NCBI RefSeq assembly: GCF_029626145.1 | Contig: NZ_JARUBJ010000002.1 | Location: 4,251,501-4,315,500, forward strand | Direction: 5' to 3' | Source of the DNA: Micromonospora sp. WMMD961 | GTDB taxonomy: Bacteria; Actinomycetota; Actinomycetes; Mycobacteriales; Micromonosporaceae | Length of the DNA stretch: 64,000 nt | Shown: in pieces, positions 1-8,569 of the stretch | How the letters are laid out: every line of letters starts with the position of its first letter | How positions within the stretch are numbered: position 1 is the stretch's first letter | Notes under the pieces: generated by a model | Database searches by the model: none | What the model was told of the DNA's origin: nothing | What the model saw: the letters and a program-made list of their open reading frames with translations, nothing else | Made by a program: the position numbers and the translations under genes

Positions 1-1
1 C

Positions 2-673
2 ACGGATCGGCCGTTGACCTGGGATCCGGAGGCCCAACAGTCGATGTTCGACACCGCCGACCCGGAAATGTTGGCGCAGTTCTGGGACGCGATGTTCTCC
101 ACGTCCAGCTTCACCGCCAGCGCGTTGGCCGACGCATACGACTTCTCCACGCACCGACTGCTGCTCGATGTCGGCGGCGGGGCCGGCGCGTTCCCGATCG
201 AGTTCTGCCGCCGCCTGCCCGAACTGCGCGCCACCGTGTTGGATCTGCCGCACGTCTGCGTACGGGCCCGGGAGCGGATCGCGGAGGCCGGCCTGACCGG
301 GCGGATCGACGCGGTGGCCGGCGACTTCCTCGCCGACCCCGCCCTGCCGGACGGGCACGACGTCATCCTGCTCAGCATGATCCTGCACGACTGGGACGAG
401 CCCACGAACCGGGCGCTGCTGGCCCGGTGCCACGCGGCGTTGCCGCCCGGCGGGGCGATCGTCGTCTGTGAACTGCTGCTCAACGACGAGCGCACCGGCC
501 CACCGGAGGCGGCCCTGATGGGGATGAACATGCTGGTCGAGACCGAGGGCGGCCGGAACTACTCGGGTGCCGAGTATGCCGCCTGGCTGACCGACGCCGG
601 CTTCGTCGACGTGCGGACCCTGCCGTTCGACGCCCCCGGCGCCAACGGTGCGGTGGTGGCCCGCCGGCCCTGA
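2..673 (+). CDS. O-methyltransferase, C-terminal part (5' end outside window)
   Basis: The open frame runs in from the left edge, so only the C-terminal part (about 220 residues) is visible. The family (SAM-dependent small-molecule O-methyltransferases of the plant COMT / hydroxyneurosporene type) is usually 330-360 aa. The Rossmann glycine motif DVGGGAGAF, the downstream acidic segment AVAGDFLADP and the family signature LHDWDE, containing the catalytic-base His, are all present. The missing N-terminus would hold the dimerisation/winged-helix domain. Such enzymes usually methylate phenolic or polyketide hydroxyls in secondary metabolism. The substrate cannot be read here. An in-frame TTG at 14 is not a credible start because homology continues upstream. 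Confidence 0.85.
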   Translation, partial: TDRPLTWDPEAQQSMFDTADPEMLAQFWDAMFSTSSFTASALADAYDFSTHRLLLDVGGGAGAFPIEFCRRLPELRATVLDLPHVCVRARERIAEAGLTGRIDAVAGDFLADPALPDGHDVILLSMILHDWDEPTNRALLARCHAALPPGGAIVVCELLLNDERTGPPEAALMGMNMLVETEGGRNYSGAEYAAWLTDAGFVDVRTLPFDAPGANGAVVARRP

Positions 674-681
674 CCCGACGA

Positions 682-720
682 CGACACCCGGCCCCGGTGC
701 GAACCGTGGGCCGGGTGTCG
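682..720. terminator. Bidirectional terminator hairpin
   Basis: A perfect 13-bp inverted repeat (682-694 with 708-720, 13-nt loop) lies between the stop codons of the convergent methyltransferase and alpha/beta hydrolase genes. It is GC-rich with no clear U-tract, as is common in actinobacteria. Confidence 0.7.
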
Positions 721-753
721 CGGCGCTGGTGTCCGATCGGCTACCGGTACGGG

Positions 754-1605
754 TCAGGCGCGAGCCTTCGCCGGCTGCTTCATGAAGTCCATGATCGCCT
801 TGTTGACCTCGTCGGCATGGGTCCACGGGATGCCGTGCGGCGCGCCCTTGAGCGTGACGAGCTGGCCGGTCGGCATCATCGGCCCGAGCCGCTGACCGGT
901 CACCGGATAGGGCAGCACCCGGTCCTGGTCACCCTGCACGATCAACACCGGAATATTGATCTTCGGCAGGTCCTGGCGGAAGTCTTCCTGCCAGGCGTCC
1001 ACGCTGTCGTGGGTGGCCTTGCCGGAGGCCATCGCACCGATCTGCCAGTGCGCCCGGTACGCCTCCTCGCTGACCCGCTTGCCCATGTTCTGGTCCGGGT
1101 TGAAGAACGCGTCGCAGAAGGACGTCAGGTAGGCGAACCGGTCCTTGATGATGGCGTCCTGGAAACCCTTGAAGAGGCTCCGCTCGACGCCCTCCGGGTT
1201 GTCGCTCGCCTTCGCCAGCATCGGTTGCAGCGGGCTGAGCAGGACCGCCCGGCTGACCCGCTGGGAGCCGTAGTTGCCCAGGTAGCGGACGACCTCGCCG
1301 GTGCCCATCGAGTGCCCCACCAGGGTCACGTCGCGCAGGTCCAGCTCGCTCATCAGCACGTCGAGATCGGCCGCGAACGTGTTGTAGTCGTAGCCGAACG
1401 CCGGCTGGGCGGAGTTACCGTAACCGCGCCGATCGTAGGTGATCGTCCGGTATCCGGCGTCGAGCAGCGCCTTGGTCTCCTTCTCCCAGGTCGCGCCGTT
1501 GAACGGGAAGCCGTGGATCAGCACCACCGGCTTACCGGATCCGTGATCCTCGTAGTACAGGTCGATGGGCGCGGAGTTTTCCGTCCCCACGGTGATGAAA
1601 GGCAT
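754..1605 (-). CDS. Alpha/beta hydrolase, non-heme chloroperoxidase/arylesterase-like
   Basis: A complete 283-aa alpha/beta hydrolase with no signal peptide, so probably cytoplasmic. The oxyanion motif HGFPFNG is near residue 31. The nucleophile elbow GHSMG places Ser99, the acid is probably Asp228 in GDQDRVLP, and the His is probably His257 in GAPHGIPW. Length and motif spacing fit the cofactor-free chloroperoxidase / arylesterase group, whose members mostly act as esterases or perhydrolases. The start is supported by AGGAG 6 nt upstream of the ATG. It converges on the methyltransferase and is followed by a shared hairpin terminator. The natural substrate is unknown. Confidence 0.85.
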   Translation of the reverse strand: MPFITVGTENSAPIDLYYEDHGSGKPVVLIHGFPFNGATWEKETKALLDAGYRTITYDRRGYGNSAQPAFGYDYNTFAADLDVLMSELDLRDVTLVGHSMGTGEVVRYLGNYGSQRVSRAVLLSPLQPMLAKASDNPEGVERSLFKGFQDAIIKDRFAYLTSFCDAFFNPDQNMGKRVSEEAYRAHWQIGAMASGKATHDSVDAWQEDFRQDLPKINIPVLIVQGDQDRVLPYPVTGQRLGPMMPTGQLVTLKGAPHGIPWTHADEVNKAIMDFMKQPAKARA

Positions 1606-1955
1606 GTTTCACTCCTGCTCCGGTCTCGGGCTGTCGGACGCCCCGCGCTTTCCCGCCGGATCGCCGGATATGCCGGCCGTCAGATCGGCCGGAACGACAG
1701 GAGAAGGGGTTTCCCGACCGCCCGCGCCGTCCTAACCTCGACGCGGCCAGCGTCTACTGGTGGTTACGCCGTCGCCGACCTCTGTGCCCTCTTGATCCAA
1801 TGACGTTCGGATTGGGCATCGGTGTAGGTCAGCGCGCAGGCAGCAGGGCAAGCCGTCACGCACGGTTTCCGCCGCCCAGCGGTGCCGGGCATCCGGCACT
1901 GCCGATGTGCGGACGCCTTTGGTATGCGGGTCCACGCGCCTGGTTGAGGGTTTCG
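1606..1955. other. Intergenic region, no gene recognised
   Basis: This 350-bp region lies upstream of the hydrolase and downstream of the XRE regulator, both on the minus strand. Short open frames exist on both strands, but none has an RBS, coding-like composition or recognisable similarity. It presumably holds the hydrolase promoter and the regulator's 3' end. Confidence 0.5.
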
Positions 1956-2753
1956 TCAGCCGGTTGCGACGAGGTGGCGTAGAGCGTGGGCGGTGGGGGT
2001 GCCGGGGTCGGCGGTGAGGAAGACGACTTGTTGGTCGTCGTCGGGGACGGTGAGTACGTCGCAGTTGAGCCGCAGCGGGCCGAGTTGCGGATGGCTGATG
2101 GTCTTGGTCCGGTGGCCGGGGGCGCGTACCGGGTTGGTATTCCAGATCTCGGTGAACTCGCTGCTGCCAGTGCCGAGTTCCGCCAGGAGGCGGGCGAGGG
2201 GTTCATCGCGGGGGTAGCGGTCGGCGGCGGCGCGTAGCCGCGCCACTGCGATATAACCGAATTCCTCGGCGCTGGAGCTTTCGTAGCCGAGGTGCAGAAA
2301 CCGTCGGCGGGCCAGGTTGGGCTCCTCGGTGAGGTTGCCCAGCAGGGCGTCGGCGAGCGGGTTGAACGCGATCACGTCGTAGGTGACGTCGGTGACGACG
2401 GCCGCCGCCTCGGGGATGCGGCGTAGCAGATTGGCCACGTACGGGCGGACCTGGCGCACCGGGCCGGCAGGTGGTGTCGGGCTCGCCCCGGCCAGCCGGA
2501 ACAGGTGGGTCCGCTCGGCCGGCGACAGCCGCAGCGCGCGGGTGAGAGCGTCCAGAATCCGCGGCGACGGGTGCGGACCTCGGGCCTGTTCGAGTCGGGT
2601 GTAGTAGTCGACGGACATGTGCGCCTGCCCTGCGACCTCCTCACGGCGCAGCCCAGGAGTACGGCGCCGTCCGCCGGCGGGCAGGTCGACGTCGGCGGGG
2701 CGCAGGTCCTCTCGCCGTTGGCGCAGGAACCGCGCCAGTTCCTGTCTGGCCAT
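1956..2753 (-). CDS. XRE-family regulator with MmyB-like ligand-binding domain
   Basis: A 265-aa protein with an N-terminal helix-turn-helix (about residues 5-75; GLRREEVAG and DYYTRLEQARGPHPS are hallmark stretches) and a C-terminal MmyB-like PAS-type domain (about residues 95-260). This architecture is very common in Streptomyces and Micromonospora, where it often controls the divergently transcribed oxidoreductase next door. Here the neighbour is an SDR gene only 72 bp away, so a local sensor/repressor role for that gene is likely by inference. A paralogue sits at 40967-41800. The inducer is not predictable. Confidence 0.9.
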   Translation of the reverse strand: MARQELARFLRQRREDLRPADVDLPAGGRRRTPGLRREEVAGQAHMSVDYYTRLEQARGPHPSPRILDALTRALRLSPAERTHLFRLAGASPTPPAGPVRQVRPYVANLLRRIPEAAAVVTDVTYDVIAFNPLADALLGNLTEEPNLARRRFLHLGYESSSAEEFGYIAVARLRAAADRYPRDEPLARLLAELGTGSSEFTEIWNTNPVRAPGHRTKTISHPQLGPLRLNCDVLTVPDDDQQVVFLTADPGTPTAHALRHLVATG

Positions 2754-2825
2754 GGGGCGCCTCCTCCGCTGCCAGGTACCGGTTGTCCCTGGATCGGCCG
2801 GACTGCCGCCAGCATCGTCGGCAGT

Positions 2826-3548
2826 ATGAACACTATGAACGATTCCACGGCATTGGTCACCGGTGCCAACAAGGGCATCGGCAGGGAGATTGCGCGGCAG
2901 CTCGCGGTGGCCGGGCTCACCGTCTACGTCGGCTCCCGGGACCCGGAACGGGGACAGCGGGCCGTTGACGAGATCGGCGGCAGCGCCCGACTACTGATCC
3001 TCGACGTCACCAACGAGCAGAGTCTTGCCGATGTTGCCCGTCAGGTCGAAAACCTCGACATCTTGGTCAACAACGCCGGAATCTCGGTCGACCTGAACCC
3101 GGTAACCGAGACCGATGTCGACAGCTTCCGCCGGACCTACGAAACGAATGTGTTCGGGGTCGTTGCGGTGACCAACGCGTTCCTGCCCGCGATGCGCCGC
3201 TCGGCCCGGCCGCGGATCGTGAACATCTCCAGCGGCACAGGATCACTGGACTGGAGTACCGGCCCGGACGCGCAGTTCCCCACGACAGGCTCACTCGCCG
3301 CGTACCGGTCGTCGAAGACGGCGCTCAACGCGTTGACCGTCTTCTACGCCCAGGCGCTCGCCGCAGAGGGCTTCAAGGTAAACGCGCTCGCACCCGGGCT
3401 GCGAAAGACCGACCTCAACGCGAGCGCCTCCGCCAGCGGCGGAGATCCGGCCGAGGCTGCAGCGGGTGCCGTCCGGCTGGCACTGCTACCCGACGACGGT
3501 CCCACCGGTGAATTCCTTTCCTGGGACGGAACCCTCGTGCCCTGGTAA
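2826..3548 (+). CDS. Short-chain dehydrogenase/reductase (SDR)
   Basis: A 240-aa classical SDR. The cofactor motif TGANKGIG lies at residues 12-19, NNAG near residue 80, the catalytic Ser in NISSG and the YxxxK pair in YRSSK. It most resembles carbonyl reductase-like SDRs that reduce quinones or ketones with NADPH. The open frame extends 107 codons upstream through the regulator gene and is rejected. The ATG at 2826 (or 2835) matches the family N-terminus. It is divergent from the XRE regulator, which probably controls it. Confidence 0.88.
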   Translation: MNTMNDSTALVTGANKGIGREIARQLAVAGLTVYVGSRDPERGQRAVDEIGGSARLLILDVTNEQSLADVARQVENLDILVNNAGISVDLNPVTETDVDSFRRTYETNVFGVVAVTNAFLPAMRRSARPRIVNISSGTGSLDWSTGPDAQFPTTGSLAAYRSSKTALNALTVFYAQALAAEGFKVNALAPGLRKTDLNASASASGGDPAEAAAGAVRLALLPDDGPTGEFLSWDGTLVPW

Positions 3549-3944
3549 TCATCGAGCGTTCGAGTAGAGACAGGACGAGGCCAAAGCCACGATCCCGAGG
3601 TCGACGACGATGTCCGCCATGTGCACGTCGGCTGCGGACCTACCTCCAGGACCCCGACGGCTCGGGCTACATCATCTGCCAGGACACACGGCCGGTGGGC
3701 TTTGCTTTTGTCTGGAACGGCGCGCCATTCCCGGCAAACCGCACATACCACCAGACACTTGGCTACTGCTGACAGAGCCGATGCGCACAGTGGTCACCAC
3801 GTCGGTGTGAAAGAGCGATCACTTGGCGATGAGCTACGCGAGGAGCAGGGCTGAACTGTCCGAGCGGTCCACCAGCACCCATAGGCGTTGGTCGACGCAT
3901 CGGGGCGGCCACCGGTCGATGTCCGGTGGTCGCCCCACGCCTGG
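3549..3944. other. Intergenic region with a possible gene relic
   Basis: This 396-bp gap lies between the SDR gene and the convergent glycosidase gene. One plus-strand frame at about 3637-3772, ending at TGA 3770-3772, reads like a short acetyltransferase (GNAT) tail, with a hydrophobic strand VGFAFVWNG followed by a terminal segment ANRTYHQTLGY. It has no start, no RBS and no core acetyl-CoA motif. I treat it as a possible degraded remnant and nothing more. Confidence 0.25.
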
Positions 3945-6332
3945 TCAGCTGGCGTACACCTCCAGCGCCGACAGTTGCCCGGCCGGCCAGCCGGTGTTGC
4001 CGGTGACCGTGATCCGCACGTAGCGGGCCTGCGCGGCGGTGAAGGTGAGCGTCACCTGGTTGCCACTGCCCGGGTTGAAGACCCGCCCCGCCGACCCGAC
4101 CAGCGTGCCAAAGCTGGACCCGTCAGCGCTCCCCTGCACCGACAGCGTCTGCGTCCGAGTACCCCAGGCCGACGACGGCGGCAGCTTCAGCACCACCCGA
4201 CCCACCGTGCGCGAGGAACCCAGGTCGACCTGCACCCACTGCGGGAACGCGCTGTTGGCGCTCTCCCAGTAGCTGTTCGCGTCGCCGTCGACCACGTTGC
4301 CGGAGGCGTAGCTCTGGACGTGGCTGCTCTCGCTGGTGGATCGGCCCCGGGCGAGGTCCGCGTTCGCTGCGGCGTCCGTGGTGACGGTGACCGCGTTCGA
4401 CGCGCCGGAGGTGTTGCCGGCGGCATCGCGGGCGACGACCGTGAAGATGTACGCGGTGGACGGGCTGAGCCCGCTCACGGTGGCAGTGGTGCCGGTGACG
4501 GTGGCGACCACATTGCCGCCCTGGCGTACCTGGTAACCGGTCACCCCGGTGTCGTCGGTCGACGCCGTCCACCCCAGGGACACGCTGCTCGACGTCTTGC
4601 CGGTCACGGTGAGACCACCCGGGGCGGTCGGCGGGGTGTCAGTGGTGCCGCTGGCGGCGTACACCTCGACCTTGGCGAGCTGGGCGGCCGGCCAGCCGGT
4701 GTTGCCGCTGACGCTGAGTCGGATGTGGCGGGCCGTGGTGGTCGTCAGCGTGCGGGTGACGGTGTTGCCGGTGGCCGGGTCGAAGGTGAACGCGGAGGCC
4801 GCGGCGATGGTCGAGAAGGAGCTGCCGTCGACGCTGCCCTGCACGGTGATGGTCTGGGTACGCGCGCCCCAGCCGGTGGGCAGCCGCAGCACGAGCTTGT
4901 TGACCTGGTGGCTGGCACCGAGGTCTACCTGCCACCACTGGGGGAAGGCGCCGTTGGCGCTCTCCCAGTAGCTGCCGGCGTCGGAGTCCACCGCGTTGCT
5001 CGCCGGGAACCCGCCGCCCTGGCTGCTGGCCGAGGTGGAGCGGCCGGCCGCGAGGTCGCCGCCGGTCGGGGGCGGGGTGCCGGTCGTCGGCGGGGTGGGA
5101 CGGACCGCTGTGAGCGCTAGCTGTCCCTTGAGCATCCGGCCGCCGTCGGCGGTGATCCGCAGGTAGTAGTCGGAGGAGCAGGCGACGCCGTCCTCGTCCA
5201 GTGCCCGGATGTTCGCGCCGGCCGGGGTGGTGGCCTGCGTCTCGGACGTCTTGGCGATCTGGTTGCCCTCGTTGTACTCGTCGAACATGGACACGTACAG
5301 GCCCTGGGAGCCGAGCCGGACCATGTTGTAGATGTGCCGCCAGTAGAAGTCGCCGTGCTTGCGGTGCCCCCCGGCCAGGTCGCCGGGCATCACGCAGGGC
5401 AGGTAGTCGATGCCGCGTGCCGCGCAGTCGGCCATGTCGCCGACGTTGACGTTGTTGTAGTACGAGTCCAGCTCCTCGACGGTCCTGGCCCGGTAGACCA
5501 TCCACGGCGAGATCGCGTGGAACGCGTGGTAGACGTCGAGGAAGCCGGGGCGGGAGTCCTCGATGCCCTGCCGCCACCAGGTCGGGACGCCGCCGATGAC
5601 GTAACAGCCCTGCGCCTTGAACCAGTTGACGACCTCCAGGCAGGGCCCCGGGGTGAACGGGCGGCTGGGCTCGCTGAAGCCGAAGCCCCAGATGCAGACG
5701 ACCGGCTTGCCGTTCTGTCGGGCGTACGCACTGGAGGCGGTGTGCGCGGACATCTTCGTCGTCCAGTCGGTCTTGATGTCCGCTTGGAAGGTCAGCCAGT
5801 CGGTGACGTCGTACATGATGTAGAACTTGCGGTTGTAACGCTCGGCGGCGGAGCGCACCTTCTGCGTCATCGCGTCGCGGGTCGGGCCCTCGTCGCCCGT
5901 CGGGTTGAACCGTTGCAACGCGGCGGTGTCGCAGCCGTACTCCTGCATCCACCGGAAGTGGGTGTCCACCGTCTGCTGGTCGTAGGAGGAGAAGAGGGTG
6001 GCCGGCTGACCGTTGCCCAGGTTGGGGTAAGCGGTGGGATAGGTACGGGTGTACTCGCGCATGTCCGGCCAGGACACGATGGTGGTGTTGGCGGGCGACG
6101 GCGGCTGGAACCGGTCGCGGCTCCAGTGCCACCAGCCGCCGATCGGCGCGGAGTCGCCGGGGGCGCTGAACCAGCCCTGGTAGCCGACCGTCACCTTGCC
6201 GACCACGTCCCCGGGGGGACTGGCGGCGTGCGCGGGGCTGGACATGGTGGCGAGCAGCTCGGTGCTGGAGGCGGCGGCGAGGGCGGACCCCGCCATCACG
6301 GACGTGACGAACCTGCGGCGGGAGACCGCCAT
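3945..6332 (-). CDS. Secreted GH71/99-like glycosidase with F5/8 - FN3 - F5/8 modules
   Basis: A Tat-exported multidomain enzyme of about 795 aa. The N-terminus has the twin-arginine motif SRRRF followed by a hydrophobic stretch and an Ala-rich cleavage region. Residues about 45-405 resemble the GH71/GH99-like family (GYQGWFSAPGD near the start, then repeated Trp-rich strands). A Thr/Pro linker follows, then an F5/8 type C (discoidin) domain, a fibronectin type III domain and a second F5/8 domain. The two discoidin modules share the signature SYWESAN and probably bind carbohydrate. The ATG at 6332 is chosen because GAAGGAG lies about 8 nt upstream. An upstream in-frame start at 6371 lacks this and would displace the signal peptide. 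The likely target is a plant or fungal polysaccharide, but the exact specificity is unknown. Confidence 0.8.
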   Translation of the reverse strand: MAVSRRRFVTSVMAGSALAAASSTELLATMSSPAHAASPPGDVVGKVTVGYQGWFSAPGDSAPIGGWWHWSRDRFQPPSPANTTIVSWPDMREYTRTYPTAYPNLGNGQPATLFSSYDQQTVDTHFRWMQEYGCDTAALQRFNPTGDEGPTRDAMTQKVRSAAERYNRKFYIMYDVTDWLTFQADIKTDWTTKMSAHTASSAYARQNGKPVVCIWGFGFSEPSRPFTPGPCLEVVNWFKAQGCYVIGGVPTWWRQGIEDSRPGFLDVYHAFHAISPWMVYRARTVEELDSYYNNVNVGDMADCAARGIDYLPCVMPGDLAGGHRKHGDFYWRHIYNMVRLGSQGLYVSMFDEYNEGNQIAKTSETQATTPAGANIRALDEDGVACSSDYYLRITADGGRMLKGQLALTAVRPTPPTTGTPPPTGGDLAAGRSTSASSQGGGFPASNAVDSDAGSYWESANGAFPQWWQVDLGASHQVNKLVLRLPTGWGARTQTITVQGSVDGSSFSTIAAASAFTFDPATGNTVTRTLTTTTARHIRLSVSGNTGWPAAQLAKVEVYAASGTTDTPPTAPGGLTVTGKTSSSVSLGWTASTDDTGVTGYQVRQGGNVVATVTGTTATVSGLSPSTAYIFTVVARDAAGNTSGASNAVTVTTDAAANADLARGRSTSESSHVQSYASGNVVDGDANSYWESANSAFPQWVQVDLGSSRTVGRVVLKLPPSSAWGTRTQTLSVQGSADGSSFGTLVGSAGRVFNPGSGNQVTLTFTAAQARYVRITVTGNTGWPAGQLSALEVYAS

Positions 6333-6458
6333 GACGACCACTCCTTCGGGACGGAAGGCATTGACGGCCATCGTGGCAGCAGTGAATGCCAGCCCGCAAG
6401 AGTACGACTGATCATTGGAAATATTCGCCAGCGGGGCGGAAGGAGACGCGCAACGGTC

Positions 6459-6493
6459 GACGGGGCCGGAGCCACGCCGGCTCCGGCCCCGTC
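6459..6493 (-). terminator. Strong hairpin terminator of the beta-helix gene
   Basis: A perfect 15-bp inverted repeat (6459-6473 with 6479-6493, 5-nt loop) starts 17 bp after the stop codon of the minus-strand beta-helix protein gene. It separates that gene from the downstream glycosidase. Confidence 0.8.
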
Positions 6494-6509
6494 GGTACGC
6501 CCGAGACCC

Positions 6510-8363
6510 CTACGGGGTCGGGTACTGCGTGAGGTAGACCGGCGCGCCGACCTTGGTCATGTCGGCCGCGTCGCCCACGCCGTTGACCACGTGGTCGATC
6601 GTCCCGGCGCTGAGGTTCACGGTCATGATGTGGTGCAGCGTCACACCCGGCCGGTTCGGCACCTCGAAGCCGTTCTCGGTGTGGATCGACGGGTTGTTCT
6701 GGTTGAAGACGTACACCCCGCCGCCGTGCAGGGTGTGGTGCCGCACCCGGTCACCCACCTTGTACCCGGCCCAGCCCTCGACGGTGCCGTTCATCCAGTC
6801 GGCCTGCGTCGGCGGGTCGTACGGCAGCTCGTTCTGGTACAGGATCGTGGTGCCGTGCTCGCCGTTCCAGACCGTGTTGTAGCGCTGGAAGTGCTCGACG
6901 AACAGGCCGGTCGCGGTCACATGGTCGCCGTTGATGACGGCGCCGTAGCGACCGGTGTTGGTGCGCCAGCGGTCGGTGTCGCCGTTGACGCCCTCGGTGA
7001 AGCCCTCGACGCCGTGGTCACCACGCCAGACCCAGGTGTGGTCGATGAGCACGTTGTCGCTGTTGACCTCCAGCGCCGTGTCCGTCCGGCCGATGTGCGG
7101 GCCACCGACGCGGAAGTACACGTCGGACAGGGTGGTCGGGTTGTGCGGGCTGCTGGCGTTGTGCCCGTGCTGCCGGCCCACCCGCAGCAGGACCGGCGAC
7201 TCGACCGTGCCGGCGTCGATGGTGACACCGGCGACGACCACGCCGGGGACACCGGCGACGTCCAGCGGGACGGCGCCGTTCACCGCGGTGAGGGTGGCGT
7301 GCCCGATGCCGAGCACGACGGTGTTGGCGCGGCGGATCTCGATGCTGCGCGCTACGTCGTACACCCCGGGGGTGAGCAGCAGGTGCTTGCCGCGGGCGAG
7401 CTGGGCGTTGATGACGCGTACCGGGTCGGAGGGTTTCGCGACGAAGAAGTCGCCGATCGGGATGGTCCGGCCCGGCGTGAGGCCGTCGGCCCAGGAGACA
7501 CCCCGGCTGTTGCGCTGCGCGGCGGGCACCCGCACCTGGTAACGACCCTTGTCGTCGACGAAGAGGTACGGCTTCTCCCGGCTCAGCGGGGTGGTCTCCA
7601 GGGTGGTGTACGGCGGGTCGGGGAACGTGGCGTCGTCGGGCGCGCCCTCGACCCCCGCGAAGACCTGGTTCCACACCGCGTTGGACCAGCTCGCGACCTC
7701 ACTATTGCGGGTCAGCCACTGCTGTTGTGATCCGTTGGTGGTGGCCGGCAGCCGGGAGTCGGCGATGAAACCGCCGCTGGCGTACTGCGGGCCGGCGGTG
7801 CAGTAGTCCATCAGCGACAGACCGCCGCCGGCGATGTTCAGTCGGCGCATCGACACCGCCTGCGACACCGCCCAGAAGTTCGCCGACGACCGGCAGTCGT
7901 CCTGGCCGGCGGCGTTGACGGTCAGCGACAGGTTGGACAGGGTGCGCCAGAAGTTGACCAACGCCAGGCAGTTGCCGGTGCCGCCGTCGGCCAGGCAGCG
8001 GTTGTAGACCTCCAGTTTGCCGTTGATCGCGACGTCGGTGGGCGAGGCGCCCAGGCCGGAGACCTCGGTGTAGTAGCCGACCTTGGCTTGCAACGGCTGC
8101 TCGACCGTGCCGTACGCGCCCGGCTTGAACAGGTAGGCGTGCCTCTCGGTGCCCATCTCGTTGTCGACCTGCCGGGCGTGCGCGGCGTCGAGGGTCTGCT
8201 GGATCTCACCGACCGGCATGGACGGGTCGAAGATCGTCACGTTCGGGCCGAAGTCGGGTGCGCCGAAGGTAGGGCGGCCGGCGCTGGCCGCCGTGCCGCT
8301 CACGGTGACGGCCATGGCCACCGTCAGGGCGAGGGTGAGGGTACGACGGGACGGGGTTGACAT
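6510..8363 (-). CDS. Secreted right-handed beta-helix protein (GH55/pectate-lyase-like fold)
   Basis: A 617-aa exported protein. A Sec-type signal peptide (SRRTLTLALTVAMAVTV..., cleaved after an AxA-like SAG region) is followed by a pectate-lyase/GH55-like N-terminal segment in which the first strand begins TIFDPSMPVGEIQQTL. Repetitive beta-strand coils continue through the protein (for example VVLGIGHATL and VVVAGVTIDAG), typical of parallel beta-helices. Homologues in Streptomyces are often mislabelled adenylyl cyclase or coagulation factor domain protein. The start at 8363 is preceded by GGAGAGGA. The longer frame from 8528 would put about 55 charged residues ahead of the signal peptide. 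A LacI-type palindrome lies 54 bp upstream, suggesting sugar-responsive repression. Confidence 0.75.
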   Translation of the reverse strand: MSTPSRRTLTLALTVAMAVTVSGTAASAGRPTFGAPDFGPNVTIFDPSMPVGEIQQTLDAAHARQVDNEMGTERHAYLFKPGAYGTVEQPLQAKVGYYTEVSGLGASPTDVAINGKLEVYNRCLADGGTGNCLALVNFWRTLSNLSLTVNAAGQDDCRSSANFWAVSQAVSMRRLNIAGGGLSLMDYCTAGPQYASGGFIADSRLPATTNGSQQQWLTRNSEVASWSNAVWNQVFAGVEGAPDDATFPDPPYTTLETTPLSREKPYLFVDDKGRYQVRVPAAQRNSRGVSWADGLTPGRTIPIGDFFVAKPSDPVRVINAQLARGKHLLLTPGVYDVARSIEIRRANTVVLGIGHATLTAVNGAVPLDVAGVPGVVVAGVTIDAGTVESPVLLRVGRQHGHNASSPHNPTTLSDVYFRVGGPHIGRTDTALEVNSDNVLIDHTWVWRGDHGVEGFTEGVNGDTDRWRTNTGRYGAVINGDHVTATGLFVEHFQRYNTVWNGEHGTTILYQNELPYDPPTQADWMNGTVEGWAGYKVGDRVRHHTLHGGGVYVFNQNNPSIHTENGFEVPNRPGVTLHHIMTVNLSAGTIDHVVNGVGDAADMTKVGAPVYLTQYPTP

Positions 8364-8416
8364 GCGGTTCGTCCTCTCCGCTGGCCGGAGCGGACTCCGG
8401 CGCAGTCTAGGGCGGT

Positions 8417-8428
8417 GAGAGCGCTCTC
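8417..8428. promoter_or_regulatory. Perfect 12-bp palindrome, CebR/LacI-type operator candidate
   Basis: GAGAGCGCTCTC lies 54 bp upstream of the beta-helix gene start. It matches the core of the WGGGAGCGCTCCCA operator bound by CebR-type LacI regulators of polysaccharide-degradation genes in actinobacteria, though the outer bases differ. No LacI gene is in the window. Confidence 0.5.
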
Positions 8429-8556
8429 TCGCCCCTGTTTCTACCCGCCGAACCGGCCCCACGCCATTCCCGGGATCGGCGAACTTCGGTCGATCGGTGA
8501 GAATGGAGCGCAGAACGGGGGCGCTCACGGTGCGCTTCCGGTCGTTTGACCGGCGG

Positions 8557-8562
8557 TACGAT
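8557..8562 (+). promoter_or_regulatory. -10 box TACGAT of the AfsR-like regulator gene (leaderless)
   Basis: TACGAT ends 7 nt before the GTG at 8570. This places the transcription start at or next to that GTG and favours it over the ATG at 8561, which overlaps the -10 box. Confidence 0.5.
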
Positions 8563-8569
8563 GACCGCC

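Noticed and set aside
2505..2825. N-terminal extension of the SDR protein
   Set aside because: It overlaps the regulator gene antisense, has no SDR similarity, and the ATG at 2826 gives the family N-terminus.
5334..7730. A 798-codon plus-strand frame
   Set aside because: It is antisense to the GH71/99-like and beta-helix genes, has no recognisable domain and an Arg/Val/Gly-rich shadow composition.
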